This document shows positions 1-8,965 of a DNA stretch of 40,507 bases, piece by piece. The notes beneath the pieces are model-generated. The model did no database searches. It saw only the letters and a program-made list of their open reading frames with translations, and was not told where the DNA came from. The stretch comes from Niveispirillum sp. Lineage in GTDB: Bacteria > Pseudomonadota > Alphaproteobacteria > Azospirillales > Azospirillaceae. Position 1 is the first letter of the stretch, and every line of letters starts with the position of its first letter. The stretch spans positions 1 to 40,507 of the forward strand of contig NZ_JAGOGJ010000058.1 of the NCBI RefSeq assembly GCF_017996735.1, given 5' to 3'. Made by a program: the position numbers and the translations under genes.

Positions 1-879
1 GATCACCGGAAAGCGTGATGGCACCCGCATAATCCTGCAAACCGCTGGTGGTGACGCTGCCCAGCCGGACGGAAGAACCGCCGGCCGACAGCAGCGTCAG
101 GGCGCGGCTGGAGCCTACGGCACCGGAGAAGCTGACCGTACCGGCGCCCGCATCGGCAACCAGCGCGTAGGGGCCGTTGACGGTACCCGCGACCTGGATG
201 TCGTCATTTGCGAAACCGGCCGTCACGATGCTGCTATTGCCCGTCAGCGTGACCGGACCAGCCAGGCGGACGGCACCACCCAACGTGCTGACCAGATCGC
301 CGGAAAGGGTGATGGCACCCGCATAATCCTGCAAACCGCTGGTGGTGACGCTTCCCAGCCGGACGGAAGAACCGCCGGCCGACAGCAGCGTCAGGGCGCG
401 GCTGGCGCCTACAGCACCGGCAAAGGTCACTGCACCGGCGCCCGCATCGGCGACCAGCGCGTAGGGGCCGTTGACGGCACCCGCGACCTGGATGTCGTCA
501 CCTGCGAAACCGGCCGTAACGATGCTGCTGTCACCCGTCAGCGTGACCGGCCCGCCCAGGCGGACCGCACCGCCCACCGTGCTGACCAGATCACCGGAAA
601 GCGTGATAGCCCCGGCATAATCCTGCAGGCCGCTGGTCTGCACGCTGTTCAGGGCGACGGTACCGCCAGCCACCGACAGACCCGAAAGCGCCTGTGCCCC
701 GCCGACAGTGCCCAGGCGGACGGCACCGGCCCCCGCGTCGATGACCAGGAAGCCCGCCCCATTGGTGGCACCGGCCACGCCGACACCATCCGCCGCACCG
801 CCCGCCGTCACGATGGTGGCAAGATCGGCCACGGTCAGCGCCCCGGTGATGTCGACGGCTCCCGACCCGCTGGTGATCA
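1..879 (-). repeat. 294-bp tandem repeats within the TpsA gene
   Basis: Copies begin at 1, 295 and 589, so the period is 294 bp (98 codons) and the reading frame is kept. The copies 1-294 and 295-588 differ at scattered positions only. The third copy, 589 to about 879, is clearly related but more diverged and about 3 bp shorter. A still more degenerate continuation lies to the right. Each unit encodes a block with the phrases TSGLQDYAGAITLSGD and GPYALVADAGAGAV. The array runs off the left edge, so the total copy number is unknown. Confidence 0.9.
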
Positions 880-2332
880 GATTGCCGGCCAGCGACAGGT
901 CGCCATTAAAGGTCTGGCTGCCCGTGCTGCCGACCGTTACGCCACTGGACACGCGGATGGAACCGGCGCCGGGGTCGCGCTGCGCGGCGATGGCGGCTGG
1001 GTCATTCGCGATGGCGGTGAAGGCACCCTTCACATTGACATCGGCATTCAAAGCGACCGACCGGCCGGCCCGCAGGGTCAGGTCGCCGGCACCGGCATTG
1101 GCGCGGGCATCGACCTTGGCATTGACGCTGATATCATTATTGGCCTGCAGCACCAGATTGGCGCCGTTCAGGGCCGTCACCACATCGGCGGCGGCGATGG
1201 TGGCATCGGCGGCCGGATTCTCCGCAAACGTGTCGTTGCCGGCGACACCATCGACGCCCGTGGACGCCACGATGATGTTCTTGGGGTCCAGCAGCAGCGT
1301 GCCTTTCACGCCGCTATCGGATGTCAGGTCGGCAGAGCCGCGGTAGGTCAGCCCGCCCTGGGACGACAGGTCGACATCACCGCCCCGGCCGGTGCCGGCG
1401 CCACGGGCGCTGATCGCGCCGGTGAAGCGGACATTGCTGTCCGACAGGACCGTGATGGTCCCGCCATCGCCCTGGCCCACCGCGTCGGCGTTCAGGGTGC
1501 CGGAAACGGAAACGCTGCCTTCGCCACCATCCAGAATAATATCGCCACCTTCCTGGCGAACGCCGCGCGCCTGGACCACGCCCGTCATGTCGATGACATT
1601 ATCGACCACGCGCGCCGCCGTGGCGGCCGACAGCAGGACGGACGCGCCCTGGACCAGACCCGCCTGTTCCAGCTTCGCCCCGTCCACGGCCGATCCGGCA
1701 TCGAAGCTGATCAGCCCGTCGCCGGCCAGATCCAGCGTGAAACGCTGGGCCGCACCCAGGGTGACGCGGCCCAGATCGGCACGGATGGTGCCGCTGTTGC
1801 GCACCTGCGGCGCGACAAGGGCGGCCATGCCGGCATCGATAGTCCCGGCATTGCTGATCGCGGCGCCGGCCACCGGTGACGCGATGTCGAACCGGTAATC
1901 ACCGGACAGGAAGCGGTCATTGGCGATATTGGCCGTGCTGGCAACCAGTCCGCCCACATCCACCACCGAACCGGCCCCGAACAGGATGCCGTTGGGATTG
2001 ATCAGGAAGATGCGGCCATTCGCCGTCAACGACCCGTCGATGTGGCTTTGCTGACCGCCCGTAACACGGTTCAGCGCGATGGAACCGGCACCCGGCTGCA
2101 CGAAGTGTGTCGCCTCCCCGGTGCCGATATCGAAGCCGCGCCAGTCGATGATGGCCTTGTCGCTGCCCTGCCGCACCTCCAGCACCGGACCATTGCTGCT
2201 GAAACCGACGGTGCCATGCACCACGGTGGGGTCCACGGGGTTGGCGGCGGCGGCGCCTGCCAGGGCCAGGACCACGCCGGTCAGCGCGGTGCCGGCCAGC
2301 AGGCGGCGGCGGGAGTGCATGTCACGGGCCAT
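1..2332 (-). CDS. TpsA-type filamentous haemagglutinin-like exoprotein (3' part outside window)
   Basis: The secreted partner of a two-partner secretion (type Vb) system. The frame is open from an ATG at 2332 to the left edge, at least 777 residues. Residues about 1-31 form a signal peptide: a basic HSRRRLL segment, a hydrophobic run and an AAAANP cleavage region. The TPS (haemagglutination activity) domain follows, with the family hallmark NPNGILFG at about 112-119. The phrase LLLDPKNII, common in this family, appears near 1270-1300. The rest is threonine-, glycine- and alanine-rich beta-helix-like sequence ending in near-identical 98-residue repeats that continue past the edge. The gene lies 48 bp downstream of the transporter gene on the same strand, so the two are probably cotranscribed. 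Such proteins act as adhesins, haemolysins or contact-dependent toxins. The C-terminus that would decide the role is missing. Confidence 0.88.
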   Translation of the reverse strand, partial: MARDMHSRRRLLAGTALTGVVLALAGAAAANPVDPTVVHGTVGFSSNGPVLEVRQGSDKAIIDWRGFDIGTGEATHFVQPGAGSIALNRVTGGQQSHIDGSLTANGRIFLINPNGILFGAGSVVDVGGLVASTANIANDRFLSGDYRFDIASPVAGAAISNAGTIDAGMAALVAPQVRNSGTIRADLGRVTLGAAQRFTLDLAGDGLISFDAGSAVDGAKLEQAGLVQGASVLLSAATAARVVDNVIDMTGVVQARGVRQEGGDIILDGGEGSVSVSGTLNADAVGQGDGGTITVLSDSNVRFTGAISARGAGTGRGGDVDLSSQGGLTYRGSADLTSDSGVKGTLLLDPKNIIVASTGVDGVAGNDTFAENPAADATIAAADVVTALNGANLVLQANNDISVNAKVDARANAGAGDLTLRAGRSVALNADVNVKGAFTAIANDPAAIAAQRDPGAGSIRVSSGVTVGSTGSQTFNGDLSLAGNLITSGSGAVDITGALTVADLATIVTAGGAADGVGVAGATNGAGFLVIDAGAGAVRLGTVGGAQALSGLSVAGGTVALNSVQTSGLQDYAGAITLSGDLVSTVGGAVRLGGPVTLTGDSSIVTAGFAGDDIQVAGAVNGPYALVADAGAGAVTFAGAVGASRALTLLSAGGSSVRLGSVTTSGLQDYAGAITLSGDLVSTLGGAVRLAGPVTLTGNSSIVTAGFANDDIQVAGTVNGPYALVADAGAGTVSFSGAVGSSRALTLLSAGGSSVRLGSVTTSGLQDYAGAITLSGD

Positions 2333-2380
2333 GGGTTCGTTCCCCTTGTGCATCAGGCGATTTTGCATCGGGCGCACGGA

Positions 2381-4126
2381 TCAGAAGCGGGTGGTGACGG
2401 AGAGGAAGAAACGGGCGTCGCGATCGCCCTTGGTCGCCACGTCGCGGCGCAGCGGCTTGGCCACCTGCAGGTCCGCGGACATCAGGTCGTCCAGATTGGC
2501 GCGCAGGCCGGCGCCGACCGACGCCAGTTCGACATTGTCCATCTGCGTCACCGGATCATCGTTCCAGACCTTGCCATGATCATAGAAACCATAGAGCTGC
2601 GCCCCAACCGCCTCGCCCACCGGCAAGGCCCAGCGCAGTTCCAGCAGCCCCGCAACGCCCTGGTCACCCGATAGTTCGCCATCATCGAAGGCCCGGCCGA
2701 AGGCGGCCCCGCCCAGCTTGAATTCCTCCTGCGCCAGCAGCGCGCGGTCGGCGATCTGGGCGGAAAAGGCCAGACGGGCCGACAGGCCGTTGCCCAGCGC
2801 CTGGATACGTTCGGCATCGAACGTCATGCGCGTGAATTCGGCCGAGCCGGCGGCGCGGGATTTGTCCGGCGCCCCGTCCCGGCTGGCGCCCAGCACATCC
2901 AGCCCCTGCACGACACGCGCAGCGAAACGGTTGGTCCCCCCCGCCTTGTCCAGCAGGGTGAAATCCGCCCCCAGCGACAGGGTCCGCACGACATCCTGGG
3001 CAAAGCGCTGGCCGAAAAAGGCCGTGCGGGTTTCGTAGGCGTTGAATTCGGTATCGATCACCAGGCTTTTTGCCCGGCTGCGCAGGAACGGATGGGCCGC
3101 GCGCAGGGTCAGGCCACTGTAACGGGTGGTGACCTCCAACGCCTCCAGGCTGTCGCCCGGCTCGCCCCGCTGGATGCTGCCGCGCACGCCCAGCAGGGTG
3201 CCCTCCGACCCGACCTGCTGATCCCAGGACAGGGTCAGCCCCTGCTGTTCATCGGTATCCTCCAGCGCCGTCAGGCCGGAGATGGTGAACCGCCCGCCAT
3301 TGGCGGCATCGTTGAAGGCGGCACCGGCCATCAGGCGCCAGGGGCCGGTATAGACCGACCCGCGATTATCGATGGCGGCATAGGCCTGCACCACCTGCCG
3401 TTCCACCTTCAGCGTCAGGATCGACCCGCCCGTCTGCCCGGCGGCGGGCGACAGCACGGCACGCGCAGCCACCCCCGGCAGGTCGTTGACCAGCAGCAGC
3501 CAGCGTTCCAGGTCGGCGATGTTCAGCGCCCCCTTGGTTGCCGTCAGATGGTCCAGATAGGACTGGATGCGGGCGGCATGGGCGCCGGCATCACCTTCCA
3601 CCACGGTCTTGGCGATGAAGCCCTCCACGACGCGGATGGTGGCGACGCCGTCGCTGATGCGCTGCGCCGGCACCACCGCCCGCGCCAGGACCCAGCCGGC
3701 GGCGCGATACCGCGCCGTGATGGCGTCCGCCGTGGCGTACAGGTCGGCCAGCGTCACCGGCTTGCCCGTGATGGCGGCCGTCAGGTCGTCGAACGCCCCG
3801 GCCGGCATGGCGCCCGCCCCTTCCACCACCACACGCGACAGGGTCAGCGGTGTCGTGGTGGCACCGGCCACGGGCGCCGCACCGGGAGCCGGCGCGATCT
3901 CGATCCCGCCCAAGGCAGGTCCCGCCGGCAACGACGGAACCGGCAGGTCGGGCCGTTTCGGTTCCGCAACCGGCGGCAGCGCCTGCTGTGCCAGGGCAGG
4001 CCCCGTCAGCAGCATCAGCAGGCCGGTACCGGCCGCCAATGTCCGACCCAACCGGCGGGAACGATGCGAAATCGACTGAATGCCCATTGTGGCCGCCATC
4101 GTGAGATGAGAATGATGGAAAAGCAT
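2381..4126 (-). CDS. TpsB outer-membrane transporter (ShlB/FhaC/HecB family)
   Basis: The Omp85-superfamily beta-barrel pore that recognises the TPS domain of its partner and exports it across the outer membrane. From the 4126 ATG it has 581 residues, usual for the family. A signal peptide ends at about GPALA-QQ. A proline-rich linker is followed by a POTRA region (about 90-165, starting LSRVVVEGAGAMP) and a second POTRA-like domain. The C-terminal barrel carries the family-typical FGRAFDDGELSGD and FYDHGKVW segments and ends in a terminal phenylalanine (TTRF), the outer-membrane insertion signal. Start choice is uncertain: ATGs at 4126, 4099 and 4087 are all in frame ahead of the signal peptide and none has a strong ribosome binding site. 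The tpsA gene follows 48 bp downstream. Confidence 0.9.
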   Translation of the reverse strand: MLFHHSHLTMAATMGIQSISHRSRRLGRTLAAGTGLLMLLTGPALAQQALPPVAEPKRPDLPVPSLPAGPALGGIEIAPAPGAAPVAGATTTPLTLSRVVVEGAGAMPAGAFDDLTAAITGKPVTLADLYATADAITARYRAAGWVLARAVVPAQRISDGVATIRVVEGFIAKTVVEGDAGAHAARIQSYLDHLTATKGALNIADLERWLLLVNDLPGVAARAVLSPAAGQTGGSILTLKVERQVVQAYAAIDNRGSVYTGPWRLMAGAAFNDAANGGRFTISGLTALEDTDEQQGLTLSWDQQVGSEGTLLGVRGSIQRGEPGDSLEALEVTTRYSGLTLRAAHPFLRSRAKSLVIDTEFNAYETRTAFFGQRFAQDVVRTLSLGADFTLLDKAGGTNRFAARVVQGLDVLGASRDGAPDKSRAAGSAEFTRMTFDAERIQALGNGLSARLAFSAQIADRALLAQEEFKLGGAAFGRAFDDGELSGDQGVAGLLELRWALPVGEAVGAQLYGFYDHGKVWNDDPVTQMDNVELASVGAGLRANLDDLMSADLQVAKPLRRDVATKGDRDARFFLSVTTRF

Positions 4127-4384
4127 CGCCGGGCCAGAACTGGCCGGACGCTTCGAATAGCAATGGCTTCTAACCGGAATTTGTTACGGATTAATGGAAG
4201 TTTGTGGATGTATAGGAACTTCCTGAACCCTGATATCAATTCGATATGATTTCCCTCATACAACAAAACTGACGCATAAACTTCACGCATCTCCAAAATT
4301 ATCGTCTTGTTCACTGGTGTAGTTGAGGGGCAACCAAGCGGCCCCCGCCTCTTGTTTGGTGATCTATATCCAGGGAGCAAGTCC
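4127..4384. promoter_or_regulatory. divergent upstream region of tpsBA and phoX
   Basis: An intergenic stretch, AT-rich between about 4160 and 4310 against GC-rich surroundings, that must hold promoters for both divergent units. It contains a near-perfect 8-base direct repeat, TGACGCAT at 4270-4277 and TCACGCAT at 4283-4290. I see no convincing Pho box (two 7-base repeats spaced by 4) and cannot place -35/-10 elements with confidence. Confidence 0.4.
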
Positions 4385-6454
4385 GTGAGCCAGATCGACG
4401 TCCCCGAAATCGACCGCGAAGACCTTGAAGAGCGTGGTATCGGCGCGGACAAGACCTTCGACAAGGTGCTGGAGGCGAGTGTCGGCCGCCGCCACTTCCT
4501 GCGCGGTTCGGCCGCGACGGCGGCGGCCACGGCGGCCCTGACGGCCCCCGGCATCTTCCTGACGGGCAAGGAGGCGCAGGCCGCCACCCTGCCGCTGACC
4601 TTCACGTCCGTTGCCGAGACCAAGGCCGACAAGGTGACCGTGCCCGCCGGGTACGAGGCGCACACCCTGATCCGCTGGGGCGACCCGCTGTTCCCCGGCA
4701 TGGCGCCTTTCGATCCGACCAAGCAGTCCCCCGCCGATCAGGCCAAGCGCTTCGGCTTCAACTGTGACATGGTCGCTGTGTTCCCGGAACGGTTCGGCGC
4801 GCCGGCCAAGATCGGCCGCCTGCCCTACCCGTCCTACATCATGTGCGTGAACCACGAGTATACCTCGGGTCCGAACATGTTCGAGAATTACAGCGCCAGC
4901 GAGAACGAGGCGCTGACCGAGATCGAGGCGCACGGGGTTTCCGTCGTTAATGCCCGCATCCTGAACGGTCGCTGGAGCTATGACGTCACCTCCCCCTACA
5001 ACCGCCGCATCACGGGCACGACGCCGATGCGCGTCACGGGTCCCGCCGCCGGGCATGACAAGCTGAAGACCCCGGCTGACCCGACGGGCACGCTGGTGCT
5101 GGGCACCTTCAACAATTGCGCCGGCGGCTTCACGCCCTGGGGCACCTATCTGGCGGCCGAAGAGAATTTCGACCAGTATTTCGCCAACCGGTCGAAGATC
5201 ACCGACGCCAAGGTGGCGCTCGACCACACCGATTACACGGTCGGCAGCGGCGCCTCTGGCCGCAAGTGGGAGAATTACGTCCCCCGCTTCGACTGCGCCA
5301 AGCCGGAAGGCGTGAACGAGCCGTACCGTTTCGGCTGGATGGTCGAGATCGATCCCTACGACCCGACCTCCATGCCCAAGAAGCGCACGGCCCTGGGCCG
5401 CTTCAAGCATGAAGGCGCCACCATCGCCCTGACGCGCGGTTCCAACAAGGTCACGGCCTATTCCGGCTGCGACACCGTGTTCGAATATGTCTACAAGTTC
5501 GTGTCGTCGGGCACCTACAATCCGGCCAACCGCGCGGCCAACATGGACCTGCTGGATGCCGGTACGCTGTATGCCGCCCGCTTCAATGCCGACGGCACGG
5601 GTGTGTGGCTGCCGCTGGACCTGAACGACCCGGTGTCGGGCCCGCTGCTGGCCGCGTCCACCTATCCGGACGGCACCCGCCGGTTCCAGACCCAGGCCGA
5701 CGTTCTGATCAACAGCCGCCGCGCCGGTGACGCGGTCGGCGCCACGCCGATGGACCGTCCGGAAGATCTGGAAGCCACCGTCGACGCCGATTTCTACGGC
5801 AATGGCAAGATGTTCATCATCCTGACCAACAACAGCTCGCGTCAGGCAACCAGCAGCACGGCCAACGTCACCAGCGGGTCGCGCGCCGGTGCCGGCCGCG
5901 CCGTGCCGGCCAAGGCCGATGCCGCCAACCCGCGCGGCCCCAACCGGACCGGTCATATCATCGAGGTGACGGAGACCGGCAACGACCATGCGGCCAAGAC
6001 CTTCACCTGGCGCATCTTCCTGCTGGCGGGCGATCCCGCCGCTGCGGCCACGGCGGCGGACAATATCTCGCTGAACGGCGCGTCGACCTTCACCGGCGAC
6101 CGGTTCGGCTCCCCGGACAATGTCACCTTCGACACCAGCGGCAATATGTGGATCGCCACCGACGGCACCCCGTCCAACTATCCGTTCAATGACGGCATCT
6201 ATGCCATGCCGCTGTCGGTGACCCCGGGTCAGCCGGTGCCGGTGAAGCGCTTCCTGTCGGTCCCGGCCGGTGCCGAATGCTGCGGCCCGCTGCTGTCGCC
6301 GGACAACACCACCTTCTTCATCGCCGTCCAGCATCCGGGCGAGGATGTCAGCGGCCTGTTCAGCAACAGCCAGTCCAAGTGGCCGGACGGCGATTATCCG
6401 CGCCCGTCGGTGGTCACCATCCGCCGTACCGATGGCGGCCGCATCGGGTCGTAA
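4385..6454 (+). CDS. PhoX-family (DUF839) phosphatase, Tat-exported
   Basis: A predicted metal-dependent (calcium/iron) phosphomonoesterase working outside the cytoplasmic membrane to release phosphate. I chose the GTG at 4385 (689 residues) because a GGGAG ribosome binding site lies 7 bases upstream. The upstream extension to 4307 has no such support. The N-terminus has a cytoplasmic-looking acidic leader, then a twin-arginine motif GRRHFLRGS with R35-R36, an alanine-rich hydrophobic stretch and a KEAQA cleavage region, so export should be folded through Tat. PhoX landmarks are NNCAGGFTPWGTY followed by AAEENF, GRFKHEGA, YSGCDTVFEY and CCGPLLSPDNTTFF. The gene stands alone, followed by a strong terminator. 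Substrate range cannot be read from the sequence; some family members are annotated only as alkaline phosphatase-like. Confidence 0.88.
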   Translation: MSQIDVPEIDREDLEERGIGADKTFDKVLEASVGRRHFLRGSAATAAATAALTAPGIFLTGKEAQAATLPLTFTSVAETKADKVTVPAGYEAHTLIRWGDPLFPGMAPFDPTKQSPADQAKRFGFNCDMVAVFPERFGAPAKIGRLPYPSYIMCVNHEYTSGPNMFENYSASENEALTEIEAHGVSVVNARILNGRWSYDVTSPYNRRITGTTPMRVTGPAAGHDKLKTPADPTGTLVLGTFNNCAGGFTPWGTYLAAEENFDQYFANRSKITDAKVALDHTDYTVGSGASGRKWENYVPRFDCAKPEGVNEPYRFGWMVEIDPYDPTSMPKKRTALGRFKHEGATIALTRGSNKVTAYSGCDTVFEYVYKFVSSGTYNPANRAANMDLLDAGTLYAARFNADGTGVWLPLDLNDPVSGPLLAASTYPDGTRRFQTQADVLINSRRAGDAVGATPMDRPEDLEATVDADFYGNGKMFIILTNNSSRQATSSTANVTSGSRAGAGRAVPAKADAANPRGPNRTGHIIEVTETGNDHAAKTFTWRIFLLAGDPAAAATAADNISLNGASTFTGDRFGSPDNVTFDTSGNMWIATDGTPSNYPFNDGIYAMPLSVTPGQPVPVKRFLSVPAGAECCGPLLSPDNTTFFIAVQHPGEDVSGLFSNSQSKWPDGDYPRPSVVTIRRTDGGRIGS

Positions 6455-6470
6455 GCACCTGACCCGACAG

Positions 6471-6503
6471 GGGGCCTTCCGCCGCAGGGTGGAAGGCCCC
6501 TTT
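6471..6503 (+). terminator. intrinsic terminator after phoX
   Basis: A 10-bp perfect stem, GGGGCCTTCC at 6471-6480 and GGAAGGCCCC at 6491-6500, with a 10-base loop, followed by TTTGCCTTTC. It starts 17 bases after the phoX stop codon. Confidence 0.85.
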
Positions 6504-6538
6504 GCCTTTCTGAGCGGCACTGGCCTTTCTGGATAGCG

Positions 6539-6970
6539 TCAGGTGAGCGCTTCCAGCACCGTCCGGAAATCGGGCGGCAGGGGGGCGGGACGGCGCGTCT
6601 CACGCTCGACATAGACATGGGTGAAATGGCCGGCCGCTGCTGCCGTTTCCTCCCCCGCCTTGAACACCCCCACCTCATAGCGCACGGAGCTGTTGCCCAG
6701 ATGCGCCACGCGGATGCCGATCTCCAAAGCATCAGGGAAGGCGACGGAGGCGAAATACCGGCAGCCCGTTTCCACCACCAGGCCGATGGTGGCCCCGGCA
6801 TGGATGTCCAGCACACCCTTTTCCACCAGATACGCGTTCACGCCCGTATCGAAATAGGAATAGTAGGTGACGTTGTTGACATGACCATAGACGTCATTGT
6901 CCATCCAGCGCGTATCCAGCCGCCGGAAATGGCGGTAATGCTCACGAGAGGGGGCGGCGGGTCGGGACAT
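6539..6970 (-). CDS. 4-hydroxybenzoyl-CoA thioesterase-like (hotdog) acyl-CoA thioesterase
   Basis: A hotdog-fold thioester hydrolase of the YbgC/4HBT type, 143 residues from the ATG at 6970, the usual size. The diagnostic segment is DTRWMDNDVYGHVNN followed by YYSYFD, where the aspartate and the GHVNN loop form the catalytic and substrate-binding site. VETGCRYFASVAFPD and the central strands also match the family. An upstream extension to 7045 is possible but overlaps the preceding tesB-like gene and has no family counterpart. The gene lies 31 bp downstream of that thioesterase on the same strand, so the two are likely cotranscribed and may both act in fatty acyl-CoA turnover. The actual acyl substrate is not deducible. 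Confidence 0.85.
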   Translation of the reverse strand: MSRPAAPSREHYRHFRRLDTRWMDNDVYGHVNNVTYYSYFDTGVNAYLVEKGVLDIHAGATIGLVVETGCRYFASVAFPDALEIGIRVAHLGNSSVRYEVGVFKAGEETAAAAGHFTHVYVERETRRPAPLPPDFRTVLEALT

Positions 6971-7001
6971 ATCCGGCGTTTCCTGTGGCTGTAGCGGGGG
7001 A

Positions 7002-7919
7002 TCAGCGCATGCGGCGGATGACGCCTTCCTGTGCTGTGCTGGCAATCAGGCGACCGTCACGATCGAAGATGCGGCCATGGTTCAACCCGCGCCCGCCGCC
7101 CGTCCAGGGGCTGTGCGTGCTGTAGAGCAGCCAGTCATCTACCCGGAAATCCAGCTCATGGAACCAGACGGCGTGATCCAGGCTGGCCCCCTTGGCCGTG
7201 CCCGACATCCAGTTGATGCCATGTGGCAGCAGCGAAGACCCCAGCAGCACCATGTCGGTCATGTAGGCCAGCGCCACCCGGTGCAGGTCGGCATCGTCCG
7301 GCATGGGGGCAACGACGCGGAACCAGACATGCTGAACCGCGTCGTGCGGGCGGCCATCCGTGGGATCGACCCGGTTTACATGCCGAAGTTCCACCGACCG
7401 CCGCCGTTTCAGAAAGGCCTGGGTGGGGGCGGGCAGACGCTCGATGAAGCTTTTCACCACCTCGGATTCGGGTGGCAGGTCTTCGGGCATCGGCACGGCG
7501 GGCATGCGGTAATCGGCATGCGCCAGCCCTTCCTCCGGCCGGTGGAAGGACGCCGACAGGGTCAGGATCGGTTCCCCGCCCTGGATCGCCTCCACCCGGC
7601 GGGTAGCGAAGCTGCGTCCGTCGAAATCGCGATGGACGCGCAGGTCGATAGGGTAATCCTCATCCCCGCCGCGCATAAAATAAGCATGCAGCGAATGGGC
7701 GACGCGGCCGCCATCGACGGTACCGATGGCGGCGGCCAGCGCCTGGGCCACCACCTGCCCGCCAAAGACCCGGCCCCGGCCGCCGATCTGCCGGGAGCCA
7801 TGGTACAGGTCGGGACCCACTTCCGTGACCGTCAGCAGACGGACCAGACGTTCCACCATCTCCGCCGGGCTGGGGCCGTTGCCTTCTTCCGGGCCGGTGG
7901 CGTCGTTCGTCACTTCCAT
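7002..7919 (-). CDS. tesB: acyl-CoA thioesterase II
   Basis: Hydrolyses medium- to long-chain acyl-CoA to free fatty acid and CoA in the cytoplasm. The ATG at 7919 is preceded by AAGGAAC with a 7-base spacer, giving 305 residues; the open frame reaches 8024 but that part is not family-like. The protein is a double hotdog. Residues matching the catalytic triad of E. coli TesB (Asp, Thr, Gln) are D222 in YMTDMVLL, S246 in GASLDHAVWFH (serine in place of threonine) and Q297 in STAQEGVIR, with nearly the same spacing as in TesB. GGQVVAQAL near 53-61 is also typical. It is transcribed away from the aldo/keto reductase gene and is followed by a second, single-hotdog thioesterase. Confidence 0.92.
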   Translation of the reverse strand: MEVTNDATGPEEGNGPSPAEMVERLVRLLTVTEVGPDLYHGSRQIGGRGRVFGGQVVAQALAAAIGTVDGGRVAHSLHAYFMRGGDEDYPIDLRVHRDFDGRSFATRRVEAIQGGEPILTLSASFHRPEEGLAHADYRMPAVPMPEDLPPESEVVKSFIERLPAPTQAFLKRRRSVELRHVNRVDPTDGRPHDAVQHVWFRVVAPMPDDADLHRVALAYMTDMVLLGSSLLPHGINWMSGTAKGASLDHAVWFHELDFRVDDWLLYSTHSPWTGGGRGLNHGRIFDRDGRLIASTAQEGVIRRMR

Positions 7920-8047
7920 GGCGGATGTTCCTTGTTCAAACGTGTGTATCACTATTCGGACGCTTGGCACCCCTGGCAAGCATGGTGGCGGCATGGGTGA
8001 TTTGCTTGTAGAAGGATGCCGCAACCGACAAACCCGCCCTGGCCGGA

Positions 8048-8965
8048 ATGATCATGGATCAATTGATGATAAACGCCGCCGTCCGCCCCCTGATCGACGG
8101 CGCCCCTGCCGTTTCTGCCCTGGGCTGGGGCATGTGGCGCTATCACGGCGACGATGTGGCCGCCGCAACGGCCCGGTCCATGGCAGCGCTGGAGGCGGGG
8201 ATCACCCTGTTCGATACGGCCGACATCTATGGTTTCGGCCATGAACACGGGTTCGGTGCAGCAGAAGCCCTGTTCGGCCGTGTGCTGAAGGCCAATCCGG
8301 GTCTGCGCGACCGGATCGTGCTGGCCACCAAGGGCGGTATCCAGCCGCCCATCCCCTATCATCAGCGCGGCAACCGGTTGGTTGAATGCTGCGAGGCGTC
8401 GCTGCGCCGGCTGAATGTCGATTGCATCGACCTGTATCAGGTGCACCGCCCCGACCTTCTGGCCCACCCGGCAGAGGTCGCGGCAGCGCTGGATAGGCTG
8501 CGCCAGCAGGGCAAGATCAAGGCGGCGGGTGTCTCCAACTACACCGCCGCCCAGGTGGCGGCCTTGTCGGCGCACCTGCCCTTTCCGCTGCTGTCGATCC
8601 AGCCGGAATTCTCCCCGCTGCATATCGATCCGCTGTTCGACGGGGTGCTGGATCAGGCGCTGGAACGCGGCCTGACCGTCCTGACATGGTCGCCGCTGGG
8701 TGGCGGCAACCTGCTGGGCGACGCGGGGGATGAGCGCACGGGCCGGGTGGCGGCGGCACTGGATGCCATCGCAATCCGCCAGGGGGCTACGCGCGCCGCC
8801 GTCGCCTATGCCTGGGCCATCGCCCATCCCGCCCGCCCCATCCCCCTGGTCGGCAGCCAGACCCCCGCCCGCATCCGGGAGGCGGCGGATGCCTTCACGG
8901 TGCAGATGACGGGGGCTGAGTGGTACGCGGTGCTGGTCGCCGCGCGTGGGCAGCCGATGCCCTAA
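8048..8965 (+). CDS. aldo/keto reductase
   Basis: An NADPH-dependent oxidoreductase of the AKR superfamily (TIM barrel), 305 residues. The catalytic tetrad is visible: D56 and Y61 in FDTADIYGFG, K95 in LATKGG and H133 in YQVHRPD. WSPLGGGNLLG and the C-terminal PLVGSQTPARIREA correspond to the cofactor-binding region. It most resembles the YdhF/AKR-11-like group of bacterial reductases; the substrate is unknown. The start is either 8048 or the in-frame ATG at 8054; neither has a strong ribosome binding site. Its stop codon overlaps the stop codon of the convergent copA gene (8962-8965), so no intergenic terminator separates them. Confidence 0.88.
   Translation: MIMDQLMINAAVRPLIDGAPAVSALGWGMWRYHGDDVAAATARSMAALEAGITLFDTADIYGFGHEHGFGAAEALFGRVLKANPGLRDRIVLATKGGIQPPIPYHQRGNRLVECCEASLRRLNVDCIDLYQVHRPDLLAHPAEVAAALDRLRQQGKIKAAGVSNYTAAQVAALSAHLPFPLLSIQPEFSPLHIDPLFDGVLDQALERGLTVLTWSPLGGGNLLGDAGDERTGRVAAALDAIAIRQGATRAAVAYAWAIAHPARPIPLVGSQTPARIREAADAFTVQMTGAEWYAVLVAARGQPMP

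Noticed and set aside
1..879. Regularly spaced repeats as a CRISPR array
   Set aside because: The 294-bp units are contiguous, in frame and coding within a TpsA exoprotein; there are no short repeats with unique spacers.
4127..4384. Pho box in front of phoX
   Set aside because: The only direct repeat has a 13-base period rather than the 11 expected and a poor match to the consensus.
4364..6520. Open frame of about 718 codons opposite phoX
   Set aside because: Same reason: a shadow of a strongly supported gene, and it runs through the phoX terminator.
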